8,952 nucleotides of DNA, taken from contig JAFQSI010000334.1 in NCBI GenBank assembly GCA_017409645.1, forward strand, positions 1 through 8,952. The letters run 5' to 3'. Within the stretch, counting starts at the first letter, position 1. Each line of letters starts with the position of its first letter. The DNA is from Oscillospiraceae bacterium. GTDB taxonomy: Bacteria > Bacillota > Clostridia > Oscillospirales > Oscillospiraceae. A program made the translations under genes and the position numbers. The notes under the pieces are model-generated. The model worked only from the letters and a program-made list of their open reading frames with translations. It was not told the origin of the DNA and searched no databases. Below, in pieces: positions 6,032 through 8,952 of the stretch.

Positions 6032-6039
6032 AATGAAAT
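6032..6039. repeat. Right copy of 8-bp direct repeat AATGAAAT (target-site duplication)
   Basis: This copy abuts the right terminal inverted repeat directly and lies just upstream of the era ribosome-binding site (AGGAG at 6041-6045). Removing 5895-6031 and one repeat copy restores a 15-bp ybeY-era spacer that still holds this site. Confidence 0.75.
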
Positions 6040-6051
6040 TAGGAGATATAT

Positions 6052-6936
6052 ATGAAAACCAAAACCGCTATGATCACCATTGCCGGACGGCCCAACGTCG
6101 GCAAGTCTACTTTGACCAATTATCTGGTCGGCGAGAAGATCGCCATCGTTTCCAACAAGCCCCAGACCACCCGGAACCGGATCTGCGGCATCGTCACCCG
6201 GGAGGACATCCAGTATGTCTTCGTGGATACCCCCGGCTATCACCGGTCCCGGACCAAGCTGGGCGATTACATGGTGAATGTGGCCAAGGAGTCTATCGCC
6301 GATGTGGACGCCACCATTCTGGTGGTGGAGCCTGTTGCCAACATCGGCGCCCAGGAGGAGGACCTGATCGCGAAGATCAAGGCCTCCCGCAGCCCTGCCA
6401 TCCTGGCCATCAACAAGATCGACACCGTGGAGCCGGATGCCCTTTTGGCGGTCATCGCCGCCTATTCCCAGGCGGGCTTTGACGCCATCATCCCCATCTC
6501 CGCCAAGACCGGCGACGGCGTGGAGGAGCTTCTCAAGGAGTGCGCCAGGTACGCCCAGGAGAGTCCCTTCCTGTTCCCCGATGACATGACCACCGACCAG
6601 CCCGAGCGGCAGGTCATGGCCGAGATCATCCGGGAGAAGCTGCTGTGGACCCTGGACAAGGAGATCCCCCACGGCACCGCCGTGGAGATCACCAAATTCT
6701 CCGAGCGGGACTCCGGCATCATCGACATCGACGCCACCATCTACTGCGAGAAGGCCAGCCACAAGGGCATCATCATCGGCAAGCAGGGCGCGATGCTGAA
6801 GAAGATCAGCTCCATGGCCCGTGCCGACTGCGAAAAATTCATGGGCACCAAGGTCTATCTGACCACCTGGGTCAAGGTCAAGGAGAACTGGCGGGATTCC
6901 GACTTCCTGGTGCGCAATTTCGGCTATTCCGAATGA
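6052..6936 (+). CDS. era: GTPase Era
   Basis: Era is an essential GTPase that binds the 3' end of 16S rRNA and assists 30S assembly. The 294-residue product has the G domain with G1 GRPNVGKS at 12-19, the G2 region KPQTTRNRI at 36-44, G3 DTPGYH at 59-64, G4 NKID at 121-124 and G5 SAKTGDG at 150-156. A C-terminal type-II KH domain carries GIIIGKQG at 239-246 and the closing WVKVKENWRDSDFLVRNFGY. Length is normal. The ATG at 6052 follows AGGAG (6041-6045) with 6 nt spacing. In many Firmicutes dgkA and cdd precede era; here ybeY does, separated by the inserted miniature element. Both YbeY and Era act on the 16S 3' end, so the neighbourhood is functionally coherent. Confidence 0.97.
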   Translation: MKTKTAMITIAGRPNVGKSTLTNYLVGEKIAIVSNKPQTTRNRICGIVTREDIQYVFVDTPGYHRSRTKLGDYMVNVAKESIADVDATILVVEPVANIGAQEEDLIAKIKASRSPAILAINKIDTVEPDALLAVIAAYSQAGFDAIIPISAKTGDGVEELLKECARYAQESPFLFPDDMTTDQPERQVMAEIIREKLLWTLDKEIPHGTAVEITKFSERDSGIIDIDATIYCEKASHKGIIIGKQGAMLKKISSMARADCEKFMGTKVYLTTWVKVKENWRDSDFLVRNFGYSE

Positions 6937-6962
6937 GAACATAATTCGCCCCATTTTGCACA

Positions 6963-6979
6963 CCCTACCATTGGGAGGG
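6963..6979 (+). other. Possible hairpin covering the yqzL ribosome-binding site
   Basis: CCCT-A-CC-ATT-GG-G-AGGG folds into a 4-bp outer and 2-bp inner stem with one A/G mismatch. The right side (GGGAGGG) is the Shine-Dalgarno sequence of yqzL, so the fold could damp its translation. It is short and may be chance. Confidence 0.25.
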
Positions 6980-6986
6980 ATGCATC

Positions 6987-7130
6987 ATGGATTCTGCGTA
7001 TTATTGGGAGCTGTTTATGACCACTGGGGCTCCGGCCTACTATCTGGCGTACCAGTCGAAGCGCCGAATGGAGGAAACCGATGTATCTGAAAATACAGGG
7101 TCTTGTCCTCCGGCGGACGGAGTACAATGA
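6987..7130 (+). CDS. yqzL: Small YqzL-like protein
   Basis: A 47-residue reading frame between era and recO, exactly where Firmicutes carry yqzL. The N-terminal part YYWELFMTTGAPAYYLAYQ (5-23) shows the family pattern: aromatic-Trp-x2-Phe-x2-TG-x-P-x2-YL-x-Y. The second half (residues 30-47) is polar and unremarkable. A strong GGGAGGGA at 6973-6980 precedes the ATG at 6987 by 6 nt. The last 50 bp overlap the start of recO in another frame, and recO's GGAGG lies within it, suggesting coupling. The function of YqzL is unknown. The call rests on position, length and motif; no similarity search was run. Confidence 0.8.
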   Translation: MDSAYYWELFMTTGAPAYYLAYQSKRRMEETDVSENTGSCPPADGVQ

Positions 7131-7824
7131 CCACGATGTGCTGCTGACCATCCTGTCGAAGCAGCACGGCAAGCTGACCGCCAAGGCCCGGGGGCTGAAG
7201 CGGAAGAATTCGCCCCTGACGGCCCAGTGCCAGCTGCTGGCCTTCGCGGAGTTCACCCTCTTTGAATACCGGGGGATGTACACCATCAACGAGGCCAATA
7301 CCATCGAGCTGTTCCACGGACTGCGCAATGACCTGGGGAAGCTGAGTCTGGGCACCTATTTTGCCCAGGCGGCGGAGGTCATCTCCCAGGAGGACCTGCC
7401 CAACCCGGAGCTGCAGTCGCTGGTGCTGAACTGTCTGTATGCACTGAGCAAGCTGAACGAGCCGGAGGAGAAGGTCAAGGCGGCCTTTGAATTGAGACTG
7501 GCCTGCATCGCGGGCTTCCAGCCGGAGCTGTCGGGCTGCGCTGGCTGCGGCGATCTCTGGCCCGATCGGTTCGACATCAAGGCCGGTATGCTGGAGTGCG
7601 CTACCTGCCGGAATATCGAATCCGACGGCATCCGGATGCCGGTGTCGCCGGGGGTCTTGCAGGCCATGCGCTACCTCTGCGAATGTGACAGCAGAAAAAT
7701 CTTTGCCTTCCGTCTGCCGCCCGACGCCATGCGGCAGCTTGGGGATGTGACGGAGGCGTACTTAACCACACAATTGGAGCGGGGATTTTCCACGCTGGAT
7801 TTTTATAAATCCCTGCTGATTTGA
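7081..7824 (+). CDS. recO: DNA repair protein RecO
   Basis: RecO helps load RecA onto SSB-coated single-stranded DNA and anneals strands in the RecFOR recombination pathway. The 247-residue product starts with the OB-fold (IQGLVLRRTEYNDHDVLLTIL, then GKLTAKARGLKR at about 30-41) and an alpha-helical domain with a four-cysteine zinc site: C153-x2-C156 (CAGC) and C173-x2-C176 (CATC). The VSPGVLQAMRYL stretch (188-199) and the C-terminal helix ending FYKSLLI are typical. The start ATG at 7081 has GGAGG at 7070-7074. It overlaps yqzL by 50 bp; no in-frame downstream start is needed, because residues 1-20 match the family N-terminus. The era-yqzL-recO order is conserved. The stop at 7822-7824 is 14 bp before mutS2. 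Confidence 0.95.
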   Translation: MYLKIQGLVLRRTEYNDHDVLLTILSKQHGKLTAKARGLKRKNSPLTAQCQLLAFAEFTLFEYRGMYTINEANTIELFHGLRNDLGKLSLGTYFAQAAEVISQEDLPNPELQSLVLNCLYALSKLNEPEEKVKAAFELRLACIAGFQPELSGCAGCGDLWPDRFDIKAGMLECATCRNIESDGIRMPVSPGVLQAMRYLCECDSRKIFAFRLPPDAMRQLGDVTEAYLTTQLERGFSTLDFYKSLLI

Positions 7825-7838
7825 TATAGGAGAACAAA

Positions 7839-8952
7839 ATGTCTGAATTATACGAAAAATCCCTTCTGAAGCTGGAGCTGGACCGGGTCCTGGAGCAGCT
7901 GGCCGAGCGGGCGGGTTCTGAGCTGGGCAAGATCGCCTGCCGTAACTTAAGGCCCACCTCCGATCTGGAGGATGTGAAGGCTCTGCTGGATCAGACCACC
8001 GCGGCCTGTGACCTCTCCACCAAGAAGGGCTATCCCCATTTTTATGACGCCCAGGATGTTTCCTTCGCTCTGGAGCGGGCGGACATGGGCGGCGCCCTGA
8101 ACCCCAAGGAGCTGCTGCGGATCGCGGGCACCCTGCGCTGCGCCCGGACCGTCAAGGGCTACACCGCCGAGGATGAGGCAGCCACGGTGCTGGATGGCAT
8201 GTTCATGAGCCTGTCCCCCAACAAATATCTGGAGGACAAGATCTTCGGCGCGATCCTCTCCGAGGAGGAGATCGCCGACAACGCATCCCCCGTGCTGGCG
8301 GATATCCGGCGGCACAAGAAGGTCCAGTCTGCCAAGATCCGCGATTCTCTGCAGAAGATCATCTCCTCTCCCGCCTATGCAAAGTCCCTGCGGGAGCCCA
8401 TCATCACCATCCGGGACGGCCGTTACGTGGTGCCCGTCAAGAGTGAGTGCAAGAATGATGTGCCCGGCCTGGTCCATGATATCTCCGGCTCCGGCGGCAC
8501 CCTCTTCGTCGAGCCTATGTCTGCCGTCAATGCCAACAACGCCCTGCGGGAGCTGGAGCTGAAGGAGAAGAAGGAGATCGAGCGGATCCTGGCGGAGATG
8601 TCCGCCGAGGCCGCCGCCCATCGGGACGACATCAACACCAATGTGAAGATCCTGGTGGAGCTGGATGTGATCTTCGCCAAGGCGAAGCTGGCCTATGCCA
8701 TGCGGGCCTGGGCACCTGAAATGAACGACAGGGGAGAGGTGGACCTGCGCAAGGCCCGGCACCCCCTGCTCGACCCCAAGACCGCGGTGCCCATCACCGT
8801 CCGGCTGGGCACGGATTTCGACTCCATGATCATCACCGGCCCCAACACCGGCGGCAAGACCGTCACCCTGAAGACTATCGGTCTGCTGACGCTGATGGCC
8901 GAGTGCGGTATGCACGTTCCCGCCGGTGACGGCAGCCGCCTGTCTACCTTCG
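7839..8952 (+). CDS. mutS2: Endonuclease MutS2 (RqcU-type), N-terminal part, cut by window edge
   Basis: MutS2 is a MutS-related ATPase with roles in suppressing recombination and, in Firmicutes, in splitting collided ribosomes. About 371 residues of a protein that is normally near 780 are visible; the frame is open at 8952. Seen in order: the N-terminal core SLLKLELDRVLEQLAERAGS; the lever/clamp region with IRDGRYVVPVKSECKNDVPG at 191-210 and VHDISGSGGTLFVEP at 212-226; a charged coiled-coil stretch (about 237-265); RKARHPLL at 304-311; and Walker A GPNTGGKT at 334-341. Walker B and the C-terminal Smr nuclease domain lie outside. The ATG at 7839 follows AGGAG (7828-7832) with 6 nt spacing and lies 14 bp after recO, implying the same transcript. 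Confidence 0.95.
   Translation, partial: MSELYEKSLLKLELDRVLEQLAERAGSELGKIACRNLRPTSDLEDVKALLDQTTAACDLSTKKGYPHFYDAQDVSFALERADMGGALNPKELLRIAGTLRCARTVKGYTAEDEAATVLDGMFMSLSPNKYLEDKIFGAILSEEEIADNASPVLADIRRHKKVQSAKIRDSLQKIISSPAYAKSLREPIITIRDGRYVVPVKSECKNDVPGLVHDISGSGGTLFVEPMSAVNANNALRELELKEKKEIERILAEMSAEAAAHRDDINTNVKILVELDVIFAKAKLAYAMRAWAPEMNDRGEVDLRKARHPLLDPKTAVPITVRLGTDFDSMIITGPNTGGKTVTLKTIGLLTLMAECGMHVPAGDGSRLSTF

Noticed and set aside
6033..6482. Plus-strand frame starting at the ATG inside the right AATGAAAT repeat
   Set aside because: It lies 19 bp upstream of the era start in another frame, lacks its own ribosome-binding site and gives a shadow product of era.
6028..6963. 311-codon minus-strand frame covering the whole of era
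   Set aside because: It is the shadow of a GC-rich gene with strong third-position bias; the product is a Gly/Asp/His/Leu-rich string without motifs, while era on the plus strand is unmistakable.
7947..8915. 322-codon minus-strand frame opposite mutS2
   Set aside because: Same kind of composition shadow (Gly/Gln/Leu/His-rich); the plus strand encodes MutS2 with an intact Walker A.

Overview
The window is a GC-rich, densely packed piece of a Firmicutes chromosome. Its gene content and order point to a spore-forming member of Clostridia, probably an Oscillospiraceae-like gut anaerobe (Flavonifractor/Oscillibacter-type); this placement is inferred from gene order and base composition, without a database search. 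Nearly every base is coding. Ribosome-binding sites are of the AGGAGG type, and several genes are joined by TGATG stop/start overlaps.

Layout. (1) Positions 1-1689, plus strand: the C-terminal part of the ATP-dependent protease Lon, followed closely by the ribosome-assembly GTPase EngB (YsxC), the usual lon-engB pair. (2) 1695-1722: a strong hairpin with T-tracts on both sides, which ends transcription from both directions. (3) 1729-2902, minus strand: a YlbJ/SpoVV-type sporulation membrane protein and a 69-residue Cys-rich protein, one base apart. (4) 2903-2967: a 65-bp divergent intergenic region built around a nearly perfect 21-bp inverted repeat. It holds the ribosome-binding sites of both flanking genes and a sigma-E-like -10 sequence on each strand. 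(5) 2968-8952, plus strand: a long gene run yqfC-yqfD-phoH-ybeY-era-yqzL-recO-mutS2. The last gene is cut by the window edge.

How the genes work together. yqfC, yqfD and ylbJ are sporulation genes (in Bacillus subtilis all belong to the mother-cell sigma-E programme). PhoH, YbeY, Era and EngB belong to ribosome and RNA maturation, RecO and MutS2 to DNA repair and ribosome/recombination quality control, and Lon to proteolysis. The plus-strand run is the conserved Firmicutes yqfC-to-recO neighbourhood, but pgpH/yqfF (normally after phoH) and dgkA and cdd (normally before era) are absent.

The most notable non-coding object is a 136-bp miniature inverted-repeat element at 5896-6031 between ybeY and era. 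It has 25-bp perfect terminal inverted repeats and consists almost wholly of six consecutive hairpins. An 8-bp direct repeat (AATGAAAT) flanks it and looks like a target-site duplication, so the pre-insertion site, with ybeY and era only 15 bp apart, can be read directly.
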